A DNA stretch of 64,000 bases, taken from Streptomyces candidus (lineage in GTDB: Bacteria > Actinomycetota > Actinomycetes > Streptomycetales > Streptomycetaceae). Within the stretch, counting starts at the first letter, position 1; each line of letters starts with the position of its first letter. The notes below the pieces were generated by a model, which was given only the letters and a program-made list of their open reading frames with translations, did not search any database and had not been told where the DNA came from. Positions 1 to 8,152 of the stretch are shown here, piece after piece. The DNA is taken from contig NZ_JACHEM010000011.1 of the NCBI RefSeq assembly GCF_014207445.1, forward strand, positions 1 through 64,000, in the 5' to 3' direction. The position numbers and the translations under genes were made by a program.

Positions 1-38
1 CAGGGGGGACCCTGTGGGAGAGTAGGACGCCGCCGAAC
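1..38 (+). rRNA. rrf: 5S ribosomal RNA, 3' end (cut by window start)
   Basis: The first 38 bases match the conserved 3' arm of actinobacterial 5S rRNA, including GGGAGAGTAGGACGCCGCC and the closing GAAC. The rest of the gene lies upstream of the window. A terminator-like hairpin follows at once. This makes the left edge the end of a ribosomal RNA operon transcribed rightward. The exact 3' end may differ by a few bases. Confidence 0.9.
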
Positions 39-51
39 AATCATTGCGAAG

Positions 52-86
52 AGCCCCGTGCCGGGGATACCGGTACGGGGCTTTTC
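52..86 (+). terminator. rRNA operon intrinsic terminator
   Basis: Arms at 52-64 and 70-82 form a 13-bp stem (AGCCCCGTGCCGG against CCGGTACGGGGCT, one G-U pair) with a five-base loop, followed by a short T run (TTTT, 82-85). It sits 14 bases after the 5S 3' end, the usual place for the rrn operon terminator. Confidence 0.85.
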
Positions 87-188
87 TGCGTTCACGGGAC
101 GTTCAAGTCACCCCTGTGCCCCTGCCTGCTGTTGCTGCGGGTAGGGTCAGGGGGAAATCGTTGGCACGTTCCCACAGGAGGCCCCCGG

Positions 189-797
189 GTGGAGGTCCAG
201 GAGACTCGCGTTCAGACCGACCGAGTCCTCACCATCCCCAACATTCTGAGCATGGCTCGTCTTGTTGGTGTGCCCTTGTTCCTGTGGCTGATCCTCCGCC
301 CGGTGTTCGGTGGGCCCAATAGCGACTGGTGGGCGCTGCTGGTGCTGATGCTCAGCGGCGTCAGCGACTACCTGGACGGCAAGCTCGCGCGCAAATGGAA
401 TCAGATCAGCCGTCTGGGGCGGCTGCTCGACCCCGCTGCTGACCGGCTCTACATTCTGTCCACCCTGATCGGGCTGACGTGGCGCGAAATCCTGCCCTGG
501 TGGATCACCGCCGCCCTCCTGGCCCGGGAGCTCATGCTGCTGGTGATGGTGGGCATCCTCCGGCGCCACGGCTATCCGCCGCCGCAGGTGAACTTCCTGG
601 GCAAGGCGGCCACGTTCAATCTGATGTACGCCTTCCCGTTGCTGCTGCTCAGCGTCCAGGACGGGTGGCCCGGGACTTTCGGTGCTATTTTCGGATGGGC
701 GTTCGCCGGATGGGGTACAACCCTGTATTGGTGGGCAGGGATTCTCTATGTGGTTCAGGTTCGCCGGCTGGTCAGGGCGGACGCCACAGCCGATTGA
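189..797 (+). CDS. CDP-alcohol phosphatidyltransferase family membrane protein
   Basis: Predicted 202-residue integral membrane enzyme that transfers a phosphatidyl group from CDP-diacylglycerol to an alcohol such as glycerol phosphate or inositol phosphate. The family signature DGxxARx8GxxxDxxxD is complete, from DGKLAR through GRLLDPAAD, so the enzyme should be active. Several hydrophobic helices follow. The GTG at 189 is chosen because AGGAGG lies at 176-181; a TTG at 132 would add 19 residues without a ribosome site. It is the first gene of the block that includes the DUF881 and FHA genes, the position of pgsA2 (Rv1822) in mycobacteria. The acceptor alcohol cannot be read from the sequence. 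Confidence 0.9.
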   Translation: MEVQETRVQTDRVLTIPNILSMARLVGVPLFLWLILRPVFGGPNSDWWALLVLMLSGVSDYLDGKLARKWNQISRLGRLLDPAADRLYILSTLIGLTWREILPWWITAALLARELMLLVMVGILRRHGYPPPQVNFLGKAATFNLMYAFPLLLLSVQDGWPGTFGAIFGWAFAGWGTTLYWWAGILYVVQVRRLVRADATAD

Positions 798-910
798 GTC
801 CGCCGAAGTGGCGCAGTGCGGCGCCGGCTCTTCGTGGTCCTGACGACTGCGGGAGGGTCCCGGCGGACGAGGTCGGTCAGATCGTTTCTTCAAAGGAGGA
901 CGCTTCCGAC

Positions 911-3406
911 ATGAAGGCCGTCGTGATGGCCGGTGGTGAAGGCACACGCCTTCGCCCCATGACCTCGAGCATGCCCAAGCCGCTTCTGCCGGTCGCCAAC
1001 CGACCGATCATGGAGCACGTGCTGCGGCTGCTCAAGCGGCATGGGCTCAATGAGACCGTCGTAACCGTTCAGTTTCTGGCCTCGCTCGTCAAGAACTACT
1101 TCGGCGACGGGGAAGAGCTCGGAATGGAGCTCACCTATGCCAACGAGGAGAAGCCACTCGGCACTGCGGGCAGCGTGAAGAACGCCGAGGAAGCGCTGAA
1201 GGACGACGCGTTCCTCGTGATTTCCGGTGACGCCCTCACCGACTTCGACCTGACCGACCTCATCCGTTTTCACAAGGAGAAGGGCGCGCTGGTAACGGTG
1301 TGCCTGACCCGGGTGCCAAATCCGCTTGAATTCGGTATCACCATCGTGGATGACGAAGGGAAGGTCGAGCGTTTCCTGGAGAAGCCGACCTGGGGTCAGG
1401 TCTTCTCCGACACCGTGAACACGGGCATCTACGTGATGGAGCCCGAGGTCTTCGACTACGTGGACGCCGACGTGTCGGTGGACTGGTCCGGTGACGTCTT
1501 CCCGCAGCTCATGAAGGAAGGCAAGCCGGTCTACGGCTACGTGGCCGAAGGCTACTGGGAAGACGTCGGCACGCACGAGAGCTACGTGAAGGCCCAGGCG
1601 GACGTCCTGGAGGGCAAGGTCGACGTCGAACTCGACGGGTTCGAGATCGCGCCCGGTGTGTGGGTCGCCGAGGGTGCGGAAGTGCACCCCGACGCCGTGC
1701 TCCGAGGACCGCTGTACATCGGTGACTACGCCAAGGTCGAGGCCGGGGCGGAGATCCGGGAGCACAGCGTCATCGGATCGAACGTGGTCGTGAAGAGCGG
1801 GGCATTCCTGCACAAGGCCGTCGTGCACGACAACGTGTACATCGGCCAGCACAGCAACCTGCGCGGATGCGTCATCGGCAAGAACACCGACATCATGCGG
1901 GCCGCCCGCATCGAGGACGGTGCGGTCATCGGAGACGAGTGCCTCGTCGGCGAAGAATCGATCATTCAGGGCAATGTGCGGGTCTACCCGTTCAAGACGA
2001 TCGAGGCCGGCGCCTTCGTCAACACGTCGGTGATCTGGGAGTCCCGGGGGCAGGCGCACCTTTTCGGAGCGCGCGGTGTGTCCGGAATCCTGAACGTGGA
2101 GATCACGCCCGAGCTGGCGGTACGGCTGGCGGGAGCGTACGCGACCACCCTGAAGAAGGGGTCCACGGTTACCACCGCCCGGGACCACTCCCGCGGTGCC
2201 CGTGCCCTGAAGCGGGCGGTGATCTCCGCACTCCAGGCCAGTGCCATCGACGTACGCGACCTGGAGAACGTACCGCTGCCGGTGGCCCGGCAGCAGACGG
2301 CTCGGGGAAGTGCCGGCGGCATCATGATCCGGACGACGCCCGGTGTGCCGGACTCGGTCGACATCATGTTCTTCGACGAGCGCGGTGCCGACCTCTCGCA
2401 GGGCGGCCAGCGGAAGCTGGACCGCGTGTTCGCGCGCCAGGAGTACCGGCGGGCGTTCCCCGGGGAGATCGGGGACCTGCACTTCCCGGCGAGCGTCTTC
2501 GACTCGTACACCGGATCCCTGCTCCGGAACCTGGATGCGACCGGCATCGCGGAATCGGGCCTGAAGGTCGTCGTCGACGCGTCGAACGGCAGCGCGGGGC
2601 TCGTGCTCCCTAGCCTGCTCGGCCGGCTCGGGGTGGACTCCCTGACGATCAATCCGGGGCTCGACGAAGCACGGCCCACGGAGACGGCCGACTCGCGGCG
2701 GGCAGGGCTGGTGCGGCTCGGTGAGATCGTCGCGTCGGCGCGGGCCGACTTCGGCGTGCGGTTCGACCCGGTGGGCGAGCGTCTCTCGCTGGTCGACGAG
2801 CGAGGACGGATCATCGAGGACGACCGAGCGTTGCTGGTCATGCTCGACCTGGTGGCCGCCGAACGGCGCAGCGGCCGGGTGGCGCTTCCGGTGACGACGA
2901 CGCGGGTCGCCGAGCAGGTGGCGGCGTACCACGGGACCCAGGTCGAGTGGACGACCACGTCGCCCGACGACCTGACGCGGGTCGGCCGCGAGGACACCAC
3001 CATCTTCGGTGGAGACGGACGTGGCGGATTCATCGTGCCGGAGTTCAGCAGCGTCTTCGACGGCGCTGCGGCCTTCGTACGGTTGATCGGACTGGTGGCC
3101 CGGACGCAGCTGACGCTGAGCCAGATCGACGCGCGCATACCGCGGGCGCACGTGCTGCGACGCGACCTCGCCACTCCGTGGGCGGTCAAGGGGCTCGTGA
3201 TGCGCCGCGTGGTCGAGGCGGCCGGGGACCGCTCGGTCGACACCACCGACGGTGTGCGCGTGGTCGAGGCCGACGGGCGTTGGGTAATGGTCCTGCCCGA
3301 CCCGGCGGAGGCCGTCACGCACCTGTGGGCCGAGGGTCCGGACGACGAGTCCGCCCAGGCGCTCCTCGACGAGTGGTCGGCGATCGTCGACGGCGCAGGT
3401 CACTGA
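911..3406 (+). CDS. Mannose-1-phosphate guanylyltransferase-like protein with degenerate phosphomannomutase domain
   Basis: Protein of 831 residues. Residues 1-235 are a nucleotidyltransferase domain with the pyrophosphorylase signature GGEGTRLRP and PKP at the N-terminus. Residues 250-375 form a left-handed beta-helix of hexapeptide repeats. Residues 380-831 resemble the phosphohexomutase fold. The first half fits GDP-mannose or related NDP-sugar synthesis. The mutase half lacks its key loops: the phosphoserine loop (TASHNP) is replaced around residues 471-477, the metal loop DGDGDR reads DPVGER (619-624), and the sugar loop GEQSGH reads GGDGRGG (700-706). Mutase activity is therefore unlikely, and the domain may be structural or regulatory. 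The ATG at 911 follows AAAGGAGGA at 892-900. A longer in-frame extension upstream overlaps the previous gene and is rejected. Confidence 0.88.
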   Translation: MKAVVMAGGEGTRLRPMTSSMPKPLLPVANRPIMEHVLRLLKRHGLNETVVTVQFLASLVKNYFGDGEELGMELTYANEEKPLGTAGSVKNAEEALKDDAFLVISGDALTDFDLTDLIRFHKEKGALVTVCLTRVPNPLEFGITIVDDEGKVERFLEKPTWGQVFSDTVNTGIYVMEPEVFDYVDADVSVDWSGDVFPQLMKEGKPVYGYVAEGYWEDVGTHESYVKAQADVLEGKVDVELDGFEIAPGVWVAEGAEVHPDAVLRGPLYIGDYAKVEAGAEIREHSVIGSNVVVKSGAFLHKAVVHDNVYIGQHSNLRGCVIGKNTDIMRAARIEDGAVIGDECLVGEESIIQGNVRVYPFKTIEAGAFVNTSVIWESRGQAHLFGARGVSGILNVEITPELAVRLAGAYATTLKKGSTVTTARDHSRGARALKRAVISALQASAIDVRDLENVPLPVARQQTARGSAGGIMIRTTPGVPDSVDIMFFDERGADLSQGGQRKLDRVFARQEYRRAFPGEIGDLHFPASVFDSYTGSLLRNLDATGIAESGLKVVVDASNGSAGLVLPSLLGRLGVDSLTINPGLDEARPTETADSRRAGLVRLGEIVASARADFGVRFDPVGERLSLVDERGRIIEDDRALLVMLDLVAAERRSGRVALPVTTTRVAEQVAAYHGTQVEWTTTSPDDLTRVGREDTTIFGGDGRGGFIVPEFSSVFDGAAAFVRLIGLVARTQLTLSQIDARIPRAHVLRRDLATPWAVKGLVMRRVVEAAGDRSVDTTDGVRVVEADGRWVMVLPDPAEAVTHLWAEGPDDESAQALLDEWSAIVDGAGH

Positions 3407-3413
3407 GGTCGGG

Positions 3414-3457
3414 CCGGCGTGCCGGAAGTCTCCTGATCGAGGCTTCCGGTACGCCGG
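3414..3457 (+). terminator. Hairpin terminator after the nucleotidyltransferase gene
   Basis: Arms 3414-3428 and 3443-3457 form a 15-bp stem with one G-U pair and a 14-base loop, eight bases after the stop codon. There is no long T run, which is common for streptomycete terminators. It would separate the pgsA/manC pair from the DUF881 genes. Confidence 0.6.
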
Positions 3458-3494
3458 TGGGGCCATTGGGTGGTAGCGGCTGCGACGTGCGACG

Positions 3495-4439
3495 ATGTGC
3501 GGCATGTCGCAGCCGCCCCCCGTTCGGAGCACCTCCTCGCCACCCCGGCGTCCCGATGCGTCCATGTCGCTGCTGACGAACGTGATGGAGCACAGCCTCG
3601 ACGAGGGCTACGCCGAGGCGGCGGCCCGTCAGAAGGCCGATGGCACCGCCGGAATGCCCCGCTCGGTGCGGACGAAACTCGCCCTGGCGGCGGGGCTCGT
3701 GGTCGCTGCCGCCGTCGTCACACTCGGGGCGGCGAACGCGCGGATAGCGGCGCCCGTCGTGGCGAAGGAGCGCGAAGGTCTCGTCGAGCGGGTCGAGGCG
3801 GAGACCGCGGGGGCGGACAAGCTGGAGAAGGACGTCGAGGTACTGCGTACCGACGTGGGGGAGCGCCAGCGCAAAGCACTTGAGCAGCACGGCGGCGACC
3901 AGGGCGGGCTGGTGGCGCTGCTGTCCGGGGCCACTCCCGTGGAGGGGCCGGGGATCAAGCTGGTCGTGGACGACGCGAAGGAGACCGGGTCGGGGGACAC
4001 GGGGCCGCGCGGGAACAGCGGTTTCTCCGACACTGGCCGGGTGCGGGACCGCGACATGCAGCGGGTCGTCAACGGGCTCTGGCAGTCCGGCGCCGAGGCC
4101 GTGTCGATCAACGGGCAGCGCCTGACCATGCTGTCGGCGATCCGGGCGGCGGGCGACGCGATACTGGTCGACAACAAGCCCCTGGTGCCGCCCTACACGG
4201 TGCTGGCGGTCGGCGGCAAGAATCTCAACACGGCGTTCAACGACAGTGCCGACGGCCAGTACCTGCACGTACTGCAGGAGAGCTACGGAATCCGCACCAG
4301 CATGTCCGGCCAGGACGTGGTGCACCTGCCGGCCGCGCCGAGTCTGATCGTACGGGTCGCGCAGCCGCAGACTCCGGACGCGCCGAAGGGCGCGGACGGC
4401 ACGGGGAAGACAGAGAAGACGGAGAAGGGCACATCGTGA
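3495..4439 (+). CDS. DUF881 family membrane-anchored protein (first copy)
   Basis: Protein of 314 residues with a cytoplasmic N-terminus of about 55 residues, one transmembrane helix (LALAAGLVVAAAVVTLGAA), a short coiled-coil stretch rich in E, K and R, then the DUF881 domain. The family pattern EGPGIKLVVDD is clear. Its function is unknown. In mycobacteria the homologues Rv1823 and Rv1825 flank Rv1824, exactly as here. The stop overlaps the start of the next gene in GTGA, so translation is probably coupled. Starts at 3495, 3504 and 3564 are all in frame and none has a strong ribosome site. The C-terminus has an unusual charged tail (GTGKTEKTEKG). Confidence 0.88.
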   Translation: MCGMSQPPPVRSTSSPPRRPDASMSLLTNVMEHSLDEGYAEAAARQKADGTAGMPRSVRTKLALAAGLVVAAAVVTLGAANARIAAPVVAKEREGLVERVEAETAGADKLEKDVEVLRTDVGERQRKALEQHGGDQGGLVALLSGATPVEGPGIKLVVDDAKETGSGDTGPRGNSGFSDTGRVRDRDMQRVVNGLWQSGAEAVSINGQRLTMLSAIRAAGDAILVDNKPLVPPYTVLAVGGKNLNTAFNDSADGQYLHVLQESYGIRTSMSGQDVVHLPAAPSLIVRVAQPQTPDAPKGADGTGKTEKTEKGTS

Positions 4440-4768
4440 TCGCCGTACTGGGCCTCGTCGTGGGAGTCGTGGTCGGATTGCTGGTCCGGCCCGAAGTGCC
4501 GGCGGTGGTCGAGCCCTATCTGCCGATCGCCGTAGTCGCCGCGCTGGACGCGGTCTTCGGCGGTCTGCGGGCCATGCTCGACGGGATCTTCGTGGACAAG
4601 GTCTTCGTCGTCTCCTTCCTGTCCAACGTGGTCGTGGCCGCCCTGATCGTCTTCCTCGGTGACAAGCTGGGCGTCGGCGCGCAGCTGTCGACCGGTGTGG
4701 TGGTCGTCCTCGGCATCCGCATCTTCTCCAACGCTGCCGCCATCCGGCGGCACGTCTTCCGGGCGTGA
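4436..4768 (+). CDS. Small basic membrane protein (DUF1290, Sbp-like)
   Basis: Protein of 110 residues, nearly all hydrophobic with three likely membrane helices and a basic C-terminus (AAAIRRHVFRA). The motif LDAVFGGLRA around residue 40 is typical of DUF1290 small basic proteins. The GTG start overlaps the upstream stop (GTGA), and its own stop overlaps the next GTG in the same way, so three genes form one translationally coupled unit. Presumably it acts with the two DUF881 proteins in the membrane. No biochemical role is known to me. Confidence 0.9.
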   Translation: MIAVLGLVVGVVVGLLVRPEVPAVVEPYLPIAVVAALDAVFGGLRAMLDGIFVDKVFVVSFLSNVVVAALIVFLGDKLGVGAQLSTGVVVVLGIRIFSNAAAIRRHVFRA

Positions 4769-5550
4769 CGCCGATGAGCGCGGAGGAGAAGGACGAGCAG
4801 CGGGAAGCGGCGCACCACACGCACAAGGAGACGACGGGCCGGCAGCGACTGTTGGCGGGGCTGTGGCCGCCGCGCATCAGCCGGGCTCAACTGATCGTCG
4901 CCCTGCTGCTCTTCGGGCTCGGGCTCGGCCTTGCCATCCAGGTCAATTCGACCAGCGACAAGGGCGCCCTGCGCGGAGCGCGGCAGGAGGACCTGGTACG
5001 GATCCTGGACGAGCTGGACGACCGGACGCAGCGGCTGGAGGAGGAGAAGCAGCGGCTGGTGGCTCAGCGGAGCGAACTGGAGAGCAGCTCCGACCAGGCC
5101 GAAGAGGCACGCAAGCAGACGCTGGAGAAGGAGCGTCAGCTCGGGGTGCTCGCCGGCACCGTGGGCGCGCAGGGGCCGGGCATCACGCTGACCATCAACG
5201 ACCCGCAGGGTGCGGTCGAGGCGGACCGGCTGCTCGACACCATCCAGGAACTGCGGGCGGCCGGTGCGGAAGCGATCCAGATCAACGACGTACGTGTCGT
5301 GGCCAATACCTATTTCTCCGAAGTGGACGGCGGCATCCAGATCGACGGGAAGAAGATCGCCGCGCCGTACAGCTTCAAAGTGATCGGGAAGCCGCAGGAC
5401 CTGGAGCCCGCCCTGAACATTCCCGGCGGGGTGGTGCAGACGCTGGAGAAGGAGCAGGCCACGGCTGTGGTGCAGCGACTTGAGAAGATCGTCGTGAATG
5501 CCTTGCGACCGGCGAAGCGGCCTGACTACGCTCGGTCGTCATCCCAGTGA
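4765..5550 (+). CDS. DUF881 family membrane-anchored protein (second copy)
   Basis: Protein of 261 residues. Order: hydrophilic N-terminus to about residue 32, one membrane helix (LIVALLLFGLGLGLAIQV), a coiled coil of about 50 residues dominated by E, R, Q and L, then the DUF881 domain with GAQGPGITLTINDPQG. Topology mirrors the first DUF881 copy, so the two may pair through their coiled coils outside the membrane. The GTG start overlaps the previous stop (GTGA). An ATG three codons later (4774) is an alternative start. A 208-base gap follows before the FHA gene. Confidence 0.9.
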   Translation: MTPMSAEEKDEQREAAHHTHKETTGRQRLLAGLWPPRISRAQLIVALLLFGLGLGLAIQVNSTSDKGALRGARQEDLVRILDELDDRTQRLEEEKQRLVAQRSELESSSDQAEEARKQTLEKERQLGVLAGTVGAQGPGITLTINDPQGAVEADRLLDTIQELRAAGAEAIQINDVRVVANTYFSEVDGGIQIDGKKIAAPYSFKVIGKPQDLEPALNIPGGVVQTLEKEQATAVVQRLEKIVVNALRPAKRPDYARSSSQ

Positions 5551-5758
5551 CGCGGGGGCGAGTGAGCGCAGCCCGACACGGGCATGAGGTTGCGGGGGGT
5601 CGACGCATCAAGGACACGGTGCGTGGTGGAAACTGTCTGAAGGCTCCGGACGTTGTACAAGTGTCCACGTCAGCAGGTTGTCGGTAGATGCAGGGTTTGT
5701 TGATGCAGGGTTCGTCCTGCCCCACGGGCGGGTCTGTTTCGGTCAAGGGGAATCGCCC

Positions 5759-6586
5759 GTGAAGTTGTTTGCGAAATTGTTCGGCAAGAGTGCACGTGAC
5801 GACAGCGGCTCCCACACCGCGCGTCACCGTGCCCCGCGCCCGGGAGAGGCCGAGGAGCAGAGCGGAGAGCGTCCGCTCTTCCGGGACGAGGTCGGCGGTA
5901 CCGGCGCGTCGTCTGTTGACCCGGCCGGTCCCGGCCGCATAGGTTCCGGAGAACCATCAACCTCAGGTAGGGGTGGAGAGTTTCCTCCCGACCCGTACGC
6001 AACCAGCGCCCACCACGCGGGGCAGCCGCGGCAGGAGGATCCGTCCATGTCGGCCTTGCCGGTTTGTACGAGGTGCGGTCACCGCAATGCCGAGGCCAGC
6101 CGTTTCTGCTCCAACTGCGGAGCGCCGCTGCGGGGCGGGGTTGCCGCCGAGCGCCCCTCGGAGACCACGTCGACCATCTCGATCTCGGGGCTGGAGGCGT
6201 ACGAGGCGGAGAAGACGGGCCAGACCGCTCTCCCGTCGCTGTCGCCCGAGGCCCAGGCGGCGGTCGACGCCCTCCCGCAGGGTGCGGCGCTCCTGGTGGT
6301 GCGCCGCGGACCGAACTCGGGGAGCCGCTTCTTGCTGGACGGTGAGCTGACCACGGCCGGCCGCCACCCGCAGAGCGACATCTTCCTCGACGACGTGACC
6401 GTCTCCCGACGGCACGTGGAGTTCCGCCGGGGTGCGGACGGCGGGTTCACCGTCTCCGACGTCGGCAGCCTCAACGGCACGTACGTCAACCGGGAGCGCA
6501 TCGACGCGGTCCGGCTGGCGAACGGCGACGAGGTGCAGATCGGTAAGTACCGGCTGGTCTTCTACGCGAGCCGGCAGGACGTCTGA
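5759..6586 (+). CDS. FHA-domain protein, GarA/OdhI-like, with added zinc ribbon
   Basis: Protein of 275 residues. A zinc ribbon with CxxC pairs at 103/106 and 117/120 is followed by an ETTS motif at 135-138 and a C-terminal FHA domain (GRHPQSD, SRRHVEF, GSLNGTYVN). ETTS is the site phosphorylated by PknB/PknG in mycobacterial GarA. The phosphorylated form binds its own FHA and stops inhibiting 2-oxoglutarate metabolism. By analogy this protein should link Ser/Thr kinase signalling to the TCA cycle and glutamate. The first 100 residues are low-complexity and the zinc ribbon is absent from GarA and OdhI. GTG 5759 (KLFAKLFGKS) follows AAGGGG at 5745-5750; an upstream in-frame start at 5678 is less likely. 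Confidence 0.88.
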   Translation: MKLFAKLFGKSARDDSGSHTARHRAPRPGEAEEQSGERPLFRDEVGGTGASSVDPAGPGRIGSGEPSTSGRGGEFPPDPYATSAHHAGQPRQEDPSMSALPVCTRCGHRNAEASRFCSNCGAPLRGGVAAERPSETTSTISISGLEAYEAEKTGQTALPSLSPEAQAAVDALPQGAALLVVRRGPNSGSRFLLDGELTTAGRHPQSDIFLDDVTVSRRHVEFRRGADGGFTVSDVGSLNGTYVNRERIDAVRLANGDEVQIGKYRLVFYASRQDV

Positions 6587-6604
6587 TCCCTTCAGGGAAG
6601 GTCC

Positions 6605-7348
6605 ATGCTGCGAATCCCGACAGGCGGTGCCGTACGCGGTACCGCCTCAGCCGGCAGCCGGCTGATGAGCATCGGTTCGGTGCTCAGCCTGCTGCGTGAG
6701 GAATTTCCCGAAGTAACGATCTCGAAGATCCGCTTTCTTGAGGCGGAAGGGCTGGTCGAGCCGGAGCGCACGCCGTCGGGGTACCGGAAGTTCAGCCCCA
6801 CGGACGTGGAGCGGCTTGCCCAGGTACTGCGCATGCAGCGCGACCACTACCTCCCGCTCAAGGTCATCAAGGAACACCTGGACGCGCTGGAGCGCGGCGA
6901 GCAGGTCCAGCTGCCGTCCCCGGGCGGACCTCGTGAGCTGCTCGACGGCGCACCCGAGGTGGCCGCCGAGTCGCCGACGGTGGGCCGGATGGGGCGCGAG
7001 GAGCTGCTGGCGGCCGCGCAGGTGGCGGCGAGCGACCTCGGCGAGTGGGAGTCGTACGGGCTGATCTCACCGCTGCCGTGCGGCGGCTACGACGCCGAGG
7101 CCGTCACCGTTGCCAAGATCGTGGCGGATCTGGGCCGTTTCGGTCTGGAACCGCGTCACCTGCGGGCCATGAAGGCCGCGGCGGACCGCGAGGCGGGACT
7201 GATCGACAACATGGTCGCGCCGCTGCGCCGCCACCGCAATCCGCAGACCAGGGCGCACGCCGAAGCGACCACCAAGGAGCTCTCGGGCCTCACCGTACGA
7301 CTGCATGCGGCGCTAGTACAGACGGCGCTGAGGTCCGGCTCGAACTGA
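6605..7348 (+). CDS. ftsR: MerR-family regulator, FtsR/Rv1828-like
   Basis: Protein of 247 residues with an N-terminal MerR winged helix (SIGSVLSLLREEFPEVTISK, then SGYRKFSPTDVERL) and a long C-terminal domain without metal-binding cysteines. The order FHA, this regulator, DUF151, MerR matches Rv1827-Rv1830 and the corynebacterial FtsR locus, where FtsR activates ftsZ. The same role here is inference from synteny. The ATG at 6605 is preceded by GGGAAGG at 6594-6600, only 18 bases after the FHA stop, so the two genes are probably co-transcribed. Confidence 0.85.
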   Translation: MLRIPTGGAVRGTASAGSRLMSIGSVLSLLREEFPEVTISKIRFLEAEGLVEPERTPSGYRKFSPTDVERLAQVLRMQRDHYLPLKVIKEHLDALERGEQVQLPSPGGPRELLDGAPEVAAESPTVGRMGREELLAAAQVAASDLGEWESYGLISPLPCGGYDAEAVTVAKIVADLGRFGLEPRHLRAMKAAADREAGLIDNMVAPLRRHRNPQTRAHAEATTKELSGLTVRLHAALVQTALRSGSN

Positions 7349-7412
7349 GCCGGAACGGAGTGAACAGGAGCCCGACTACCCAAACCGGTCGGGCACGTCC
7401 TAGGGTTGCTGT

Positions 7413-7886
7413 GTGAACGAGCTCGACGTCGTAGGTGTCAGGGTGGAAATGCCCAACAACCAGCCGATCGTGCTCCTGCGTGAAGTGGGAGGCGATCGGT
7501 ACCTTCCCATCTGGATCGGACCGGGCGAGGCCACGGCCATCGCCTTCGCCCAACAGGGGCTCGCGCCCGCCAGGCCGCTGACGCACGACCTGTTCAAGGA
7601 CGTGCTCGAAGCCGTGGGCCAGGAGCTCACCGAGGTGCGGATCACTGATCTGCGGGACGGCGTCTTCTACGCCGAGCTGGTCTTCGCCAGCGGAGTGGAG
7701 GTCAGCGCGCGGCCGTCCGACGCGATAGCGCTGGCCCTGCGGACCGGAACGCCGATCTACGGCAGTGACGGTGTGCTGGACGACGCGGGGATCGCGATTC
7801 CCGACGAGCAGGAGGACGAGGTGGAGAAGTTCCGCGAGTTCCTCGATCAGATCTCGCCGGAGGACTTCGGTACCAACAGCCAGTGA
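7413..7886 (+). CDS. DUF151 / bifunctional-nuclease family protein
   Basis: Protein of 157 residues matching the DUF151 (BFN) fold from its start: NELDVVGVRVEMPNNQPIVLL, then YLPIWIGPGEATAIA and RPSDAIALALRTGTPIY. The catalytic role of the bacterial family is unsettled. A TAGGGT hexamer (7401-7406) ends six bases before the GTG, so the mRNA is probably leaderless and this gene has its own promoter inside the block. The C-terminus is acidic (EEDEVEKF type). It is the homologue of Rv1829 by position. Confidence 0.9.
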   Translation: MNELDVVGVRVEMPNNQPIVLLREVGGDRYLPIWIGPGEATAIAFAQQGLAPARPLTHDLFKDVLEAVGQELTEVRITDLRDGVFYAELVFASGVEVSARPSDAIALALRTGTPIYGSDGVLDDAGIAIPDEQEDEVEKFREFLDQISPEDFGTNSQ

Positions 7887-8093
7887 GCTCGCAGCCCGGT
7901 CGGGTCACCCGACCGGGCTCAGTGCTTTCCGGAATCGCTCGTCCGGTCGATCCGGCGGTGCTCGGCGCGGAAGGATGCTTCCGGAGGTTTCAACCGGGCG
8001 TTCTCAGGGCATTCAAGTAGCCTTTCCCCGAAGAGAGGCAGGGGAAACCACTCTCAGGGTGATTATCACCCGGCGTGCCGAGTGTGGCGATCG

Positions 8094-8122
8094 TTGACGC
8101 ACCCCGGGCGACTGCCTACCGT
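8094..8122 (+). promoter_or_regulatory. Vegetative (HrdB-type) promoter for the second merR gene
   Basis: TTGACG at 8094-8099 and TACCGT at 8117-8122 are separated by 17 bases, close to the streptomycete sigma-HrdB consensus. Transcription would begin near 8129, giving a 24-base leader that contains the GGAGG of the MerR gene at 8153. Confidence 0.7.
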
Positions 8123-8152
8123 CGACAAGGCAGGTCAAGGACGGAGGTCGGC

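Noticed and set aside
132..188. TTG start for the CDP-alcohol phosphatidyltransferase
   Set aside because: GTG 189 has AGGAGG at the right distance; the extra residues are not hydrophobic or conserved-looking.
479..910. Long N-terminal extension of the nucleotidyltransferase frame
   Set aside because: It overlaps the CDP-alcohol phosphatidyltransferase gene in another frame, and AAAGGAGGA before ATG 911 fixes the real start.
890..3565. Very long minus-strand frame opposite the nucleotidyltransferase
   Set aside because: Shadow frame produced by high third-position GC; Arg/His-rich with no domain.
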